In this document: piece after piece, positions 8,091-16,398 of the stretch
Position numbering within the stretch: position 1 is the stretch's first letter
How the letters are laid out: each line of letters starts with the position of its first letter
Assembly (NCBI RefSeq): GCF_009734405.1
Contig: NZ_CP046453.1
Location: 806,001 to 870,000, forward strand
Direction of reading: 5' to 3'
Origin: Corynebacterium comes
Lineage (GTDB): Bacteria; Actinomycetota; Actinomycetes; Mycobacteriales; Mycobacteriaceae
DNA length: 64,000 nt
The notes under the pieces: generated by a model
What the model was told of the DNA's origin: nothing
Seen by the model: only the letters and a program-made list of their open reading frames with translations
The model's database searches: none
Translations under genes and position numbers: made by a program

Positions 8091-8816
8091 CTACAGCCAG
8101 CGCGGCGGGGTCGGGACCTCGCCCTGCGGGCTGGTGACACCGCGGTCGCCACGGCCTGCGGCCCAGCGGGTCAGCCCCGGCAGGGAACCGTGGATCTCCA
8201 CGGTGTTCTCACCGGGGGAGACCTCGATGCGCTCATCGGAGTCGGTGTTGACCAGGACCAGGCCCTCGCCGAGACCCGCGCCACGCCACTTGCCGGCGAT
8301 CTCCGGCAGAAGGGTGGCCAGGATGACCTCGGGGATGTCGCTGAAACTGGCGTTGACACCCAGGTCGACGGCGTGCAGCCAGACCTCGCGGGTACGCATC
8401 CACAGGGACTCGGACGCGGGGACCGTACGGCCCTGGGCGGTCTTGACCTCCGCCTGCCACGCGGCGTCGCTGGCGTCGCGCCAGGCGACGTCGAGACGCA
8501 CGACGGTGTGGTCGTGCAAGTTGCGGATGGCGTCCGGGATGAGGGTGGCGCCGTAGGCGATCTCCTCGTTGCGGGCCTGCGGGGAGGAGTACATTGGGGT
8601 CTCCTCGCCGGTTTCCGCCCAGTGCATGAGATTGCACAGGGCGGCGGCGTTGTAGGCAACGTGCGCGGCCAGGTGCGCCACGGTCCAGTCCGACAGCAGA
8701 GTGTCGCGGCCGAAATCGGCGTTGTCGATGAGCGCCAGCTGGCCCGAGTAGTGGGCGGTGCCACGGCGGGTCAGGCTGAGACGCTCATCGATGGACAGAT
8801 CGTGGAAGGAGCTCAT
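8091..8816 (-). CDS. genM: Mycothiol-dependent maleylpyruvate isomerase
   Basis: Converts maleylpyruvate to fumarylpyruvate using mycothiol, the second step after gentisate ring cleavage. The 241-residue protein has the DinB-like N-terminal helical domain with WTVAHLAAHVAYNA (metal-binding His region near residue 45-55) and the actinobacterial MDMPI C-terminal domain. ATG 8816 overlaps the genF stop as TAATG, so translation is coupled. It is the last gene of genD-genF-genM. The mycothiol dependence comes from family knowledge and fits the presence of mca elsewhere in the window. Confidence 0.9.
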   Translation of the reverse strand: MSSFHDLSIDERLSLTRRGTAHYSGQLALIDNADFGRDTLLSDWTVAHLAAHVAYNAAALCNLMHWAETGEETPMYSSPQARNEEIAYGATLIPDAIRNLHDHTVVRLDVAWRDASDAAWQAEVKTAQGRTVPASESLWMRTREVWLHAVDLGVNASFSDIPEVILATLLPEIAGKWRGAGLGEGLVLVNTDSDERIEVSPGENTVEIHGSLPGLTRWAAGRGDRGVTSPQGEVPTPPRWL

Positions 8817-9643
8817 TACTCGAACACCGTCTTGTTCGCGACGTAACCCAGGCCGTCGATCTCGACCTTGACGACGTCGCCGTCGCCGATGTAGCGCTTC
8901 GGGTTGCGGGCGTGGCCGACGCCGCCCGGGGTACCGGTGACGATGACGTCGCCGGCGTCCAGCGGGTAGATGTGGGAGATGTACTCGACCAGCTGAGCCG
9001 GGTTGAACACCAGGTCATCGGTCGGGGTGGTCTGCATCTTCTCGTCACCCAGGTAGGTGGCCAGCTCGCCGCCGAACTCGAAGGAGTCCGGGGTGGTCAG
9101 CCACGGGCCGAAACCGGAGGTCTTCTCGAAGGACTTGCCCTGGTGCCACTGCAGGGTGCGGTACTGGTAGTCGCGCATGGTGTAGTCGTTCATGACGGCG
9201 TAGCCGGCGATGTAGTCAGCGGCGTCGGCCTCCTTGACGCGGCGTGCACGCTTGCCGATGACGACAGCCAGCTCACCCTCCCAGTCCAGCTCGCCGTTGG
9301 CGTACTCGGGAACGAGAACGTCATCGAACGGGCCGGTCAGGGCATCCGGGTACTTCACGAACAGGGTCGGGTGGGTCGGCAGGTCGCGGCCCATCTCCTT
9401 GATGTGGTTGGCGTAGTTCAGGCCGACACACACGATCTTCCTCGGAGCCGGCACTACGGCCTCGAGGTCGGTCTGCTCGAAGGTGACCTCGTCGCCGGTG
9501 GCCTTCTCAGCCACCTCGCGCCAGTTGTCCTCCTGCAGCAGATCGCCGACGTTGGCGAAGCCGTTGATCTTCACGGCGGTGGTGTCGGACTCGACGCGGG
9601 CAGCGAAGGTTCCCTGGGTGGAGCGGATGGTTGCGAGACGCAT
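8816..9643 (-). CDS. genF: Fumarylpyruvate hydrolase (FAH family)
   Basis: Hydrolyses fumarylpyruvate to fumarate and pyruvate, ending the gentisate pathway. The 275-residue FAH-family protein shows [14 protein letters not shown], the metal-ligand segment [16 protein letters not shown] near residue 120 and the C-terminal [18 protein letters not shown]. Its start lies 6 bases after the genD stop and its stop overlaps the genM start, so the three genes form a tight operon. Related FAH enzymes act on other 2-keto acids; the neighbours decide the assignment. Confidence 0.92.
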   Translation of the reverse strand: MRLATIRSTQGTFAARVESDTTAVKINGFANVGDLLQEDNWREVAEKATGDEVTFEQTDLEAVVPAPRKIVCVGLNYANHIKEMGRDLPTHPTLFVKYPDALTGPFDDVLVPEYANGELDWEGELAVVIGKRARRVKEADAADYIAGYAVMNDYTMRDYQYRTLQWHQGKSFEKTSGFGPWLTTPDSFEFGGELATYLGDEKMQTTPTDDLVFNPAQLVEYISHIYPLDAGDVIVTGTPGGVGHARNPKRYIGDGDVVKVEIDGLGYVANKTVFE

Positions 9644-9649
9644 GTTTTT

Positions 9650-10771
9650 CTAGATTCCTTCCGGAGTGTATGTACGGGCGAGGTTCAGCTTCTCAAAGAT
9701 CGGGTGATCAGAGAAACCGAAGAGATCGACACCGTCGGTGCCGGCCTCGATGGACCACAGTTTCCAGGACGGGACGTTCACGACATCGCCGTGGTTCATC
9801 TCGAAGGTCTCGTCGCCCACCTTGATGGTGGCGGAGCCCTCGAAGACCTGGAACACGCGGTTGCCGACCTCCTTGACCGGGGTGGTGGAGGCACCCGGAC
9901 GCAGACGGTGGAACTCAGCGCGGATGGTCGACATGACGTCGCCACCGGTGGTCGGGTTGGTGTAGCGGATGGCGGCGTGGCCCGGGCCGACGACGCCCGG
10001 GAAACCGGCGTCCTCGAGTGCGAGCTGGTCGTTCAGCGCAGCGTCGGTGTGCTCCCAGGCGTAACGGCCGATGGTGGAGGAGCTGGTGGCGCCCGGGAAG
10101 GCGACCGGCCGCAGGCCCGGATGGGCCCACAGGCGCTCAGAGCGGGAGTAGTCCGGGGTGGACTCGTCGGTGAGCGTCTCGGAACCGTACTCGAAGAAGC
10201 CGGTGTCCATCTGGTAGGCGAACGGGATGTCCAGGCCGTCCAGCCAGGCCATCGGCTCGGTGGCGATGTTGTGGTGGCCGTGGAAGTTCCAGCCCGGGGT
10301 GAGCAGGAAGTCGCCGCGCTTCATGGGGACGGCGTCGCCGTTGACGACGGTCCAGACACCCTCGCCCTCGATGACGAAGCGGAAGGCATTCTGGGAGTGG
10401 CGGTGCTCGGGCGCGTTCTCGCCCGGTGCCAGGTACTGGATCGCCGCCCACAGGGTGGGGGCGATGTAGGTGGGGCCACCCAGTCCCGGGTTCGCCAGGC
10501 CGATGGCGCGACGCTCGCCGCCACGACCGACGGGGACAAGCTCACCAGAACGACGTGCGAGCTTGATCAGCTCAGACCAGTCCCAGCGATGGGCGACGGC
10601 CCGCGGGTCCGGCTCGTTCGGCATGAGGCCGCCGATCTGGTTCCAGAGCGGCTTCATGTGGAGATCGTCCATCTTGCCGTACATGTCGTTGAGCTCGGCC
10701 TGCTCTTCGGGCGTCGGCTCGGGAGCCACAAATTCAACGTGCTTGTTCGAGTAGTCGGTGCTCTCGCTCAT
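9650..10771 (-). CDS. genD: Gentisate 1,2-dioxygenase
   Basis: Iron-dependent bicupin dioxygenase that opens the gentisate ring to maleylpyruvate. The 373-residue protein has a first cupin with APEHRHSQNAFRFVIEGEG (iron-ligand His pair near residue 145-150) and GWNFHGHHN, and a degenerate second cupin near residues 285-350. ATG 10771 is chosen for the ideal AGGAGG at 10779-10784, 7 bases upstream; the longer frame to 10840 has no such signal. First gene of genDFM, preceded by a promoter with an upstream candidate GenR operator. Confidence 0.95.
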   Translation of the reverse strand: MSESTDYSNKHVEFVAPEPTPEEQAELNDMYGKMDDLHMKPLWNQIGGLMPNEPDPRAVAHRWDWSELIKLARRSGELVPVGRGGERRAIGLANPGLGGPTYIAPTLWAAIQYLAPGENAPEHRHSQNAFRFVIEGEGVWTVVNGDAVPMKRGDFLLTPGWNFHGHHNIATEPMAWLDGLDIPFAYQMDTGFFEYGSETLTDESTPDYSRSERLWAHPGLRPVAFPGATSSSTIGRYAWEHTDAALNDQLALEDAGFPGVVGPGHAAIRYTNPTTGGDVMSTIRAEFHRLRPGASTTPVKEVGNRVFQVFEGSATIKVGDETFEMNHGDVVNVPSWKLWSIEAGTDGVDLFGFSDHPIFEKLNLARTYTPEGI

Positions 10772-10839
10772 GCTTAAACCTCCTGCATTGTGAGGTGCGC
10801 GCAGCCATCCGGCAGGGCGCAGTGGTGGTTGTGACCTCA

Positions 10840-10868
10840 AACATATGCTCCAGGAAAGTGTGACTCAA
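10840..10868 (-). promoter_or_regulatory. genDFM promoter
   Basis: On the minus strand, -35 TTGAGT (10863-10868), 17-base spacer, -10 TATGTT (10840-10845). The resulting leader is about 60 bases and ends in an AGGAGG ribosome site. Confidence 0.65.
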
Positions 10869-10873
10869 AGACT

Positions 10874-10888
10874 TTCCGTCCAGCGGAA
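10874..10888 (-). promoter_or_regulatory. Candidate GenR operator upstream of genD
   Basis: Imperfect palindrome TTCCGCTGGACGGAA on the minus strand (TTCC-N7-GGAA). It ends 5 bases before the -35 hexamer, an activator-type position, and matches the element in front of genK in sequence and spacing. Confidence 0.7.
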
Positions 10889-10911
10889 AAGCTGTACGGG
10901 GGTAGTTTTTC

Positions 10912-11697
10912 CTACCCCTTGACACTCGGCGGCGCGATCCGGGCGCTTTCCAGACGGGTGTTCAGGTCCCTCGAATGCCTGAGCAGAACCTCAGCGCAGC
11001 GGCGGTGGACCGCCCGGAATCTTGCCGTCGGTGTGGCCACCGTGATGGCACCCAGTGTGTCGCCGAGATCGTTGCGCAGGCACACTCCGACGGCCGACAC
11101 GTCGTGCTCGTAGAGGCCGTTGTTCATGGAGAAGCCGCGACTGCGGGTGCGGTGCAGTTGCCTGCGGAGGCTCTCGAATTCGGCGTCGGGAAGCGAGGGG
11201 TAGAGCGCCCGGAGTTCCGCGGCGGAGCGTTCGGCCAGCATCGCCAGGCCACCTGCGTTCTGTTCGGCGGGCATGACCTGGCCTCGGCGGAAGCCGACGC
11301 GCACGGGATGGGCACCTTCCACGGAGTGGAGGAAATGCACCTTGTTGCCCACCAGGACGAGCAGGTGGGTGGTCTCTCCGGTCTCCGTGGCGATTGCCGT
11401 CATGTGCGAGGCGCAGGCGCCGATGAGCTCGCTTCCGACGCCGGGCTGGAGGCTCGACGAGGACAGTGCCGGACCGGGCAGGTAAGCGCGGGATTCGCTG
11501 CGGGTGGCGAAACCCCGGTACACCAGCATCGCCATGGCACGGTGAACCGTCGAGGGGCTGACGCCGAGTTCTGTGGCGGCGCCGGAGATGTTCAGATTGC
11601 CCTGGTCCCTGAGCATGAGGATCAGGGTGAGGGAGAGGTCGACGGACTGGAGGAACTCCCGCGGGGGTGAGCCGTGGGTGGGCGTACGGGTGGCCAT
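10912..11697 (-). CDS. genR: IclR-family regulator of the gentisate genes
   Basis: A 261-residue IclR-type regulator: winged helix-turn-helix at about residues 15-75 (GNLNISGAATELGVSPSTVHRAM) and an effector-binding domain to about 250. It lies between genDFM and genKH and is divergent from genK, the arrangement of GenR in Corynebacterium glutamicum, where it controls both halves of the locus. Start ATG 11697 has a GGAAGG about 8 bases upstream, inside the candidate operator at 11707-11721, so binding there would also block its own expression. The 3' end carries a 7-bp hairpin (10899-10918). Confidence 0.9.
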   Translation of the reverse strand: MATRTPTHGSPPREFLQSVDLSLTLILMLRDQGNLNISGAATELGVSPSTVHRAMAMLVYRGFATRSESRAYLPGPALSSSSLQPGVGSELIGACASHMTAIATETGETTHLLVLVGNKVHFLHSVEGAHPVRVGFRRGQVMPAEQNAGGLAMLAERSAAELRALYPSLPDAEFESLRRQLHRTRSRGFSMNNGLYEHDVSAVGVCLRNDLGDTLGAITVATPTARFRAVHRRCAEVLLRHSRDLNTRLESARIAPPSVKG

Positions 11698-11706
11698 GGT
11701 AATACC

Positions 11707-11721
11707 TTCCGCTATGTGGAA
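11707..11721 (+). promoter_or_regulatory. Candidate GenR operator between genR and genK
   Basis: TTCCGCTATGTGGAA, TTCC-N7-GGAA as in the genD operator. It ends 5 bases before the genK -35 and also covers the genR ribosome-binding region, which suggests activation of genK and autorepression of genR. Confidence 0.7.
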
Positions 11722-11726
11722 TAACT

Positions 11727-11755
11727 TTGATTGTAACCCCCATCACCCTGATTAT
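11727..11755 (+). promoter_or_regulatory. genKH promoter
   Basis: TTGATT (11727-11732), 17-base spacer, GATTAT (11750-11755). The -10 ends 6 bases before ATG 11762, so genK is probably leaderless. Confidence 0.6.
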
Positions 11756-11761
11756 GGGCAT

Positions 11762-13114
11762 ATGGCTCCAATCTCCAGTTCCCCGCAGGGCGGGGGCGCC
11801 ACCGTTGGAACGGTAGGTGACAACAAACAATCCGGAATGGGTGACAACCGCGGTCTGACGATCCTCGGCATCAGCGGCCGACGTCTCGCGGCTGTCCTGA
11901 TCGGCTGGTTCTTCGTCATTTTCGACGGCTACGACCTCATCGTCTACGGCACGGTCCAGACCTCCCTGATGGAGGAATGGAATCTCAACTCGGCCCAGGC
12001 CGGCACCATCGGCTCCACCGCCTTCCTCGGAATGGTCATTGGCGCCGTATGGGTCGGTCGGCTCTCCGACAGTCGAGGCCGCAAGTTCGCGGTCATCGGC
12101 TCGGTGATCATCCTGTCCATCTTCACGCTGCTCTGTGCTTTCGCCATCAATCCCTGGATGTTCGGCGCGTTCCGTCTCCTGGCCGGCATCGGCCTGGGCG
12201 GCCTCGTTCCGTCCGTCAACGCCATGACCTCCGACCTCGTCCCGCGCCGCACCATGTCCGCATGGGCCACCGTCATGATGTCGGGCGTTCCGCTCGGCGG
12301 CTCCATCGCCGCCGTCCTGGCGCAGTTCGTCGTCCCGTCCCACGATGAGTGGGGCTGGCGGTTCATGTTCCTCTTCGCGCTGATCCCGCTGGTGGTCGGC
12401 CTCCCGATCGCCATGAAGGTCATCCCCTCCGACCAGGCCATCCGTGATGACCACGCCGCCCGCGAGGGGGCCGATGAGCCGGCGGGTTTCAAGGAGCTGC
12501 TCACCGGCAAGTACATGGTCATCTCCATCTGGTTCGCCATCGCCACCTTCGTCACGCTGCTGGCGTGGTACGGCCTGGGGACCTGGTTGCCGCGTCTCAT
12601 GCAGACCGCCGGCTACGATTTCGGTGCTGCGCTGAACTTCACCCTGGCGCTCAACCTCGGAGCCATCCTCGGCTCCGTGGTCACGGCCTGGGCAGGCGAC
12701 CGTTTCGGTCCGCTGAAGTCCGGTGCGGTTGCCGCAGGCGTCGCGGGCGTCGCCCTGCTCACCCTGCTCACTGAACCGTCGATCGCCGCGGTCTACATCA
12801 TCCTGGTGCTCGCCGGTGTGGGTACCCACGGCACGCAGATCCTCATCATCGCCGCCGTGGCGAACTTCTACCCGCACAACCTGCGCGGCACCGCCCTCGG
12901 CTGGGCGCTGGGCGTCGGTCGTATCGGTGCGGTCGTCTCGCCGCAGCTGGCAGGCCTGCTGCTCAACTGGAACCTGGGCGTCGGTTCGAACTACCTCCTG
13001 TTCGGTATCTCCGCACTGCTGTCCTCGCTGTCCCTGGTCGTCCTGTTCTTCATCCACCGTCGGATGCCGAACCCGAACACCACGGTCATCACCTCATCCT
13101 CCGCCCCCCGCTAG
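11762..13114 (+). CDS. genK: Aromatic acid:H+ symporter (gentisate / 3-hydroxybenzoate uptake)
   Basis: A 450-residue MFS protein of the AAHS family with 12 membrane segments. The family signature DGYDLIVYGTV is at about residues 50-60, the MFS loop motif GRLSDSRGRKF near residue 100, and a cytoplasmic loop lies near residues 220-245. ATG 11762 is chosen because it follows a 6-base-spaced -10; the long open frame upstream overlaps genR. Its place next to genR and genH points to gentisate or 3-hydroxybenzoate as substrate; the exact preference cannot be read from sequence. Confidence 0.9.
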   Translation: MAPISSSPQGGGATVGTVGDNKQSGMGDNRGLTILGISGRRLAAVLIGWFFVIFDGYDLIVYGTVQTSLMEEWNLNSAQAGTIGSTAFLGMVIGAVWVGRLSDSRGRKFAVIGSVIILSIFTLLCAFAINPWMFGAFRLLAGIGLGGLVPSVNAMTSDLVPRRTMSAWATVMMSGVPLGGSIAAVLAQFVVPSHDEWGWRFMFLFALIPLVVGLPIAMKVIPSDQAIRDDHAAREGADEPAGFKELLTGKYMVISIWFAIATFVTLLAWYGLGTWLPRLMQTAGYDFGAALNFTLALNLGAILGSVVTAWAGDRFGPLKSGAVAAGVAGVALLTLLTEPSIAAVYIILVLAGVGTHGTQILIIAAVANFYPHNLRGTALGWALGVGRIGAVVSPQLAGLLLNWNLGVGSNYLLFGISALLSSLSLVVLFFIHRRMPNPNTTVITSSSAPR

Positions 13115-13153
13115 TTCCTTCCCCACATCTCCACTGAAAGGAAGTTCCGCACA

Positions 13154-14533
13154 ATGTCCTCAACTATCCTGACTCCCTCTGACGAGCTCAAGGGCCAGAA
13201 GTTCATCATCACCGGAGGAGGCATCGGCGGTGCCTCCGGGGCGCTCGCACTCGCCCTGCGGGGTGCCGACGTCACTCTCTACGAGCGTGCCCCTGAGTTC
13301 AAGGAGGTCGGTGCCGGCCTGCAGATTGGTCCGCACGGCGTCAAGATGCTTGAGAAGTGGGGCCTGAAGGAGCGCGTCATCGAGGCAGGCTACCTGCCCG
13401 AGCGCATGCAGTTCCGTGACGCCGTCACCGCCGAACCGATCCTCACCATGGACTTCGGCGAGGACTTCCAGGCGCACTACGGCGGCCAGTACCTGGTCAT
13501 CCACCGTTCCGACCTGCTGGCGATCCTCGTCGAAGCAGCCCAGGAAGCCGGCGCCACCCTGCACAACGGGGTCCAGGTCACGGGTGCCGACACCCACGAG
13601 GACGGCGTCACCGTCCATATCGAGCACCTCGCCGAGGGCACCACGGAGGACGTCGAGGGGGACATCCTGGTCGCTTTCGACGGCACCCACTCGGTGTTCC
13701 GCAAGGAGATCGTCCAGGACGAGCCGGTCCCGTCCGCCTACGTCGCCTACCGCGGCACCTCCACCCTGCCGGATGACCCGGACATGAAGGATCTGAAGGA
13801 CGTCGTCGGCTACATCGGCCCGCGCTGCCACTTCATCCAGTACCCGCTCCGCGGTGGCGAGCTGCTCAACCAGGTTGCAGTCTTCCAGTCCCCGCGCTAC
13901 CTCAAGGCGCTGACCGAGGGCACCGAGGTTCCCGAGGACTGGGGCAACAACGAGGAGTTCAAGAACGCCTTCGACCACACCAACGAGTTCGTCCAGGGCC
14001 GCCTGGGCTCCATGTGGCTGAACACCTGGTGGCAGATGGCCGACCGCGAGCCGCTGGACAACTGGGTCGTCTCCGACCGCATCATCGTCATGGGCGACGC
14101 CGCGCACCCGCCGCTGCAGTACCTGGCCTCCGGTGCCGTCATGGCCATGGAGGACGCCGAGTGCCTCGCGCTCTACGCCTCCCAGGCCGCCGCAAAGGGC
14201 GAGCTCAACTGGGGAGAGGTCCTCGCAGACGTCTCCGCTGAGCGCGCACCCCGTTGCTCCCGCATCCAGACCACCGGTCGTTTCTGGGGCGAACTGTGGC
14301 ACGTCGACGGCCTCTCCCGTCTCATCCGCAACGAAACCTTCCGCCAGGCTGAGCGTTCCGGCTGGTACCCCTACGTCGACTGGCTGTGGGACTACGACGC
14401 CGACCGCCGCGAGTACCTCAAGGACCCATCCAAGGGCGAGCTCCCGGAGGCTCTCAAGGAGTGGGAGTACAACATCCACAAGGTCATCACACAGCGAGAG
14501 GAAGGCCGCTCCGCTGAAGAGCTGACCATCTAG
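13154..14533 (+). CDS. genH: 3-Hydroxybenzoate 6-hydroxylase (FAD monooxygenase)
   Basis: Converts 3-hydroxybenzoate to gentisate with NAD(P)H and oxygen, feeding the genDFM pathway. The 459-residue class A flavoprotein has the dinucleotide motif GGGIGG (residues 21-26), a DG-type motif [12 protein letters not shown] near residue 175 and the FAD ribityl motif [17 protein letters not shown] near 312. A GAAAGGAAG Shine-Dalgarno lies before ATG 13154. It follows genK after 39 bases and ends at a strong terminator. Salicylate hydroxylase-like relatives exist, but the gentisate context favours this call. Confidence 0.9.
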   Translation: MSSTILTPSDELKGQKFIITGGGIGGASGALALALRGADVTLYERAPEFKEVGAGLQIGPHGVKMLEKWGLKERVIEAGYLPERMQFRDAVTAEPILTMDFGEDFQAHYGGQYLVIHRSDLLAILVEAAQEAGATLHNGVQVTGADTHEDGVTVHIEHLAEGTTEDVEGDILVAFDGTHSVFRKEIVQDEPVPSAYVAYRGTSTLPDDPDMKDLKDVVGYIGPRCHFIQYPLRGGELLNQVAVFQSPRYLKALTEGTEVPEDWGNNEEFKNAFDHTNEFVQGRLGSMWLNTWWQMADREPLDNWVVSDRIIVMGDAAHPPLQYLASGAVMAMEDAECLALYASQAAAKGELNWGEVLADVSAERAPRCSRIQTTGRFWGELWHVDGLSRLIRNETFRQAERSGWYPYVDWLWDYDADRREYLKDPSKGELPEALKEWEYNIHKVITQREEGRSAEELTI

Positions 14534-14545
14534 TCCGCTTATCGA

Positions 14546-14576
14546 CGCCCCGTTCACCACCGTGAACGGGGCGTTT
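14546..14576 (+). terminator. Terminator after genH
   Basis: A perfect 12-bp stem (14546-14557 with 14562-14573), a 4-base loop and TTT. It closes the genKH unit. Confidence 0.85.
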
Positions 14577-14593
14577 CCCGTCGGTCGGCCTAT

Positions 14594-15139
14594 CTAGAAG
14601 ATCTTCTCGAGTTCGTCGGCGGCCTCGGAGCAGATGAAGGGAAGCTCCTCGGACTCCTGACGGGAGAAAGGCTTTAGGACGAAACTGGCGGGGTCCATCC
14701 GGCCGGGTGGGCGACCGATGCCGAGCGAGAGACGCTGGTAGTCCCTGGTCCCGAGGGACCTGGTCACGGACTTCAGGCCGTTGTGCCCGTGGTCGCCGCC
14801 GCCGGTGCGGAGTCGGACCTGACCGAAGTCGAGCTCGAGTTCGTCGTGGGCCACGATGATGTCCGCGGGGGCCACCTTGAAGAACGTCGCCAGGGCCTTG
14901 ACCGGGCCACCGGAGACGTTCATGTAGCTGCGGGGCTTCGCCAGCACCAGTCGACGCCCGCGGTGGCGGACCTCCGCGATCTCGGTGTTGGTTCGTTTAT
15001 GGACCGCGAAGGTGGCGGGCACGGGGGTGATGCGGGAGGCGAGCTCGTCGATAAGCATGACGCCGATGTTGTGGCGGGTGTCTGCGTACTTCGAGCCCGG
15101 GTTGCCCAGTCCGACGATGAGAAGAGGGGATTCGGTCAC
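14594..15139 (-). CDS. pth: Peptidyl-tRNA hydrolase (second paralogue)
   Basis: The 181-residue protein has the Pth core: GLGNPGSKYADTRHNIG, SYMNVSGGPV, HDELELDFG and GGGDHGHNGLKS, so all catalytic residues seem present. There is no methionine upstream in frame; GTG 15139 gives the usual N-terminus (TESPLLIVGLGNPG). It lacks the basic N-terminal extension of the paralogue at 4353-5003. It lies downstream of rplY with a terminator between. Two pth genes are also known in C. glutamicum, from memory; which one is the main housekeeping enzyme is not visible. Confidence 0.92.
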   Translation of the reverse strand: MTESPLLIVGLGNPGSKYADTRHNIGVMLIDELASRITPVPATFAVHKRTNTEIAEVRHRGRRLVLAKPRSYMNVSGGPVKALATFFKVAPADIIVAHDELELDFGQVRLRTGGGDHGHNGLKSVTRSLGTRDYQRLSLGIGRPPGRMDPASFVLKPFSRQESEELPFICSEAADELEKIF

Positions 15140-15166
15140 GCCCCAAGTCTCCCACAGAAAAGGGGA

Positions 15167-15196
15167 AACGCCCCCGACCACGAGGTCAGGGGCGTT
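15167..15196 (-). terminator. Terminator after rplY
   Basis: AACGCCCC-type arms (15167-15179 with 15184-15196) form a 13-bp near-perfect stem, followed on the minus strand by TTTCCCCTTTT. Confidence 0.8.
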
Positions 15197-15221
15197 GCGC
15201 ACCAGAAGGGGGAGTGGTCTG

Positions 15222-15821
15222 CTACTCGCCCTCGGCCGGTGCCTCTGCGCCTTCGGTCTCCTCCGGGACGTCGGAGTCCTCTTCGAAGGTGACGTTGAAG
15301 ACGAGCAGCTCGGCGTCGTCCACCAGGGTGACGCCGGCAGGCAGGGCGATGTCGCCGGCATGGATGACGGTACCGGCCTCGAGGCCCTCGACGGACACGG
15401 TGATCTCTTCCGGAATCTCGAGGACGTCGGCCTCGACGCGCAGGGCGTCAAGCTCCTGGTTGAGCATGGCGCCGGGGTAGACGTCACCCTCGTGGAGGAC
15501 GGGGACCTCGACCTCAACGCGCTCGCCACGGGTGATGGCGAGCATGTCGACGTGGTCGATGTCGAGGCTCAGGATGTTCTGGTCGATGTGCTTGACCATG
15601 GTGAGGTGCTTCTCGCCGTCGACGTCCAGCTCGATGACGGCGTTGACGCCCTGGTTACGCACCACAGCGGTGAACTTGATGCGGTCCACGGAGAAGTGGA
15701 CGTTCTCGGTGCCGCCGGAGTAGATGACGCCCGGGATGCGGCCGGCGACGCGCAGACGGCGGGCGAAGCCCTTGCCGAACTCATCGCGGGGGGTGGCGCT
15801 AAGGGTGGGGTACTGAGCCAT
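15222..15821 (-). CDS. rplY: 50S ribosomal protein L25 (general stress protein Ctc type)
   Basis: Binds 5S rRNA in the large subunit. The 199-residue protein is the two-domain TL5/Ctc form: the L25 domain (about residues 5-95, with GKGFARRLRVAGRIPGVIYSG split by turns) and the TL5 beta domain (about 100-185, IPEEITVSVEGLEAGTVIH region), then an acidic tail rich in Glu. An AGGAG lies 9 bases before ATG 15821. The promoter must be in the 171 bases upstream; no clear box is seen close to the start. Confidence 0.93.
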   Translation of the reverse strand: MAQYPTLSATPRDEFGKGFARRLRVAGRIPGVIYSGGTENVHFSVDRIKFTAVVRNQGVNAVIELDVDGEKHLTMVKHIDQNILSLDIDHVDMLAITRGERVEVEVPVLHEGDVYPGAMLNQELDALRVEADVLEIPEEITVSVEGLEAGTVIHAGDIALPAGVTLVDDAELLVFNVTFEEDSDVPEETEGAEAPAEGE

Positions 15822-15992
15822 GTGGCTGTATCTCCTGTTGTGTTTCCGGCCGCCGCCTGAAATGACAACAGGCCCGCGACCGACTCTGGTCTGAGGGAAA
15901 ATGTCCTCGTCGAGTCATCGCAGGCCAAAATAAACCTGATGATCGCGTCGATAACGGCCCAAGTATGAGCCCTCGCCGAGACGGGGCCAACC

Positions 15993-16376
15993 CTACCACT
16001 CCTTTTCCGTGGGCTCCAAAACAGGTGCAGGGAAAATGGAGCTCAGGCAGGATTTCACGCCCTCGATACGTGTCTCGAAGAGCTCGATCGTCATCACCTG
16101 AGAATTGTCCCAGTAGAAATGGTCCTCGCCCGACAGGGTGATGGACAGCAGCAGCCCGTCGGATTCCCACCGGACGTCGCTCGCGCTGAAACCGTGGCGG
16201 GGATCGTCCGGCTGGATCCACACCGTGCCCGGCGGGTCCTCCGGCCCCCGCGAGAGCAGCAGCGACCGCGGCGGGGTATTCCCGGAGAAACTGAAGGTGA
16301 AGACCATGGTGAACACATCCGGCTGGCCGGTCTCGGTGTCCAGGTAGATGTCCAACGGCGAGTAGATGCGGGGCAT
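15993..16376 (-). CDS. Hypothetical protein downstream of the AlkD-like gene
   Basis: A 127-residue protein that I do not recognise. The start MPRIYSPLDIYLDTETG is chosen at ATG 16376 because the longer frame overlaps the preceding gene. The sequence alternates short beta-like segments with aromatic residues (EDHFYWDNSQ) and has no signal peptide or membrane helix. It follows the alkD-like gene after 22 bases on the same strand and may be co-transcribed with it; a repair role is only inference. Confidence 0.6.
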   Translation of the reverse strand: MPRIYSPLDIYLDTETGQPDVFTMVFTFSFSGNTPPRSLLLSRGPEDPPGTVWIQPDDPRHGFSASDVRWESDGLLLSITLSGEDHFYWDNSQVMTIELFETRIEGVKSCLSSIFPAPVLEPTEKEW

Positions 16377-16398
16377 GACAGGTGCAACACGGAGCAGA

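Noticed and set aside
8912..10777. 621-codon plus-strand frame
   Set aside because: Antisense to genF and genD, which have clear families, ribosome sites and operon structure.
10899..10918. Terminator at the genR stop codon
   Set aside because: A 7-bp hairpin (GGGGTAG/CTACCCC) overlaps the stop, but no T run follows on the minus strand and it may just be part of the genD upstream region.
10991..13057. 688-codon minus-strand frame
   Set aside because: Overlaps genR and is antisense to genK; no family features.
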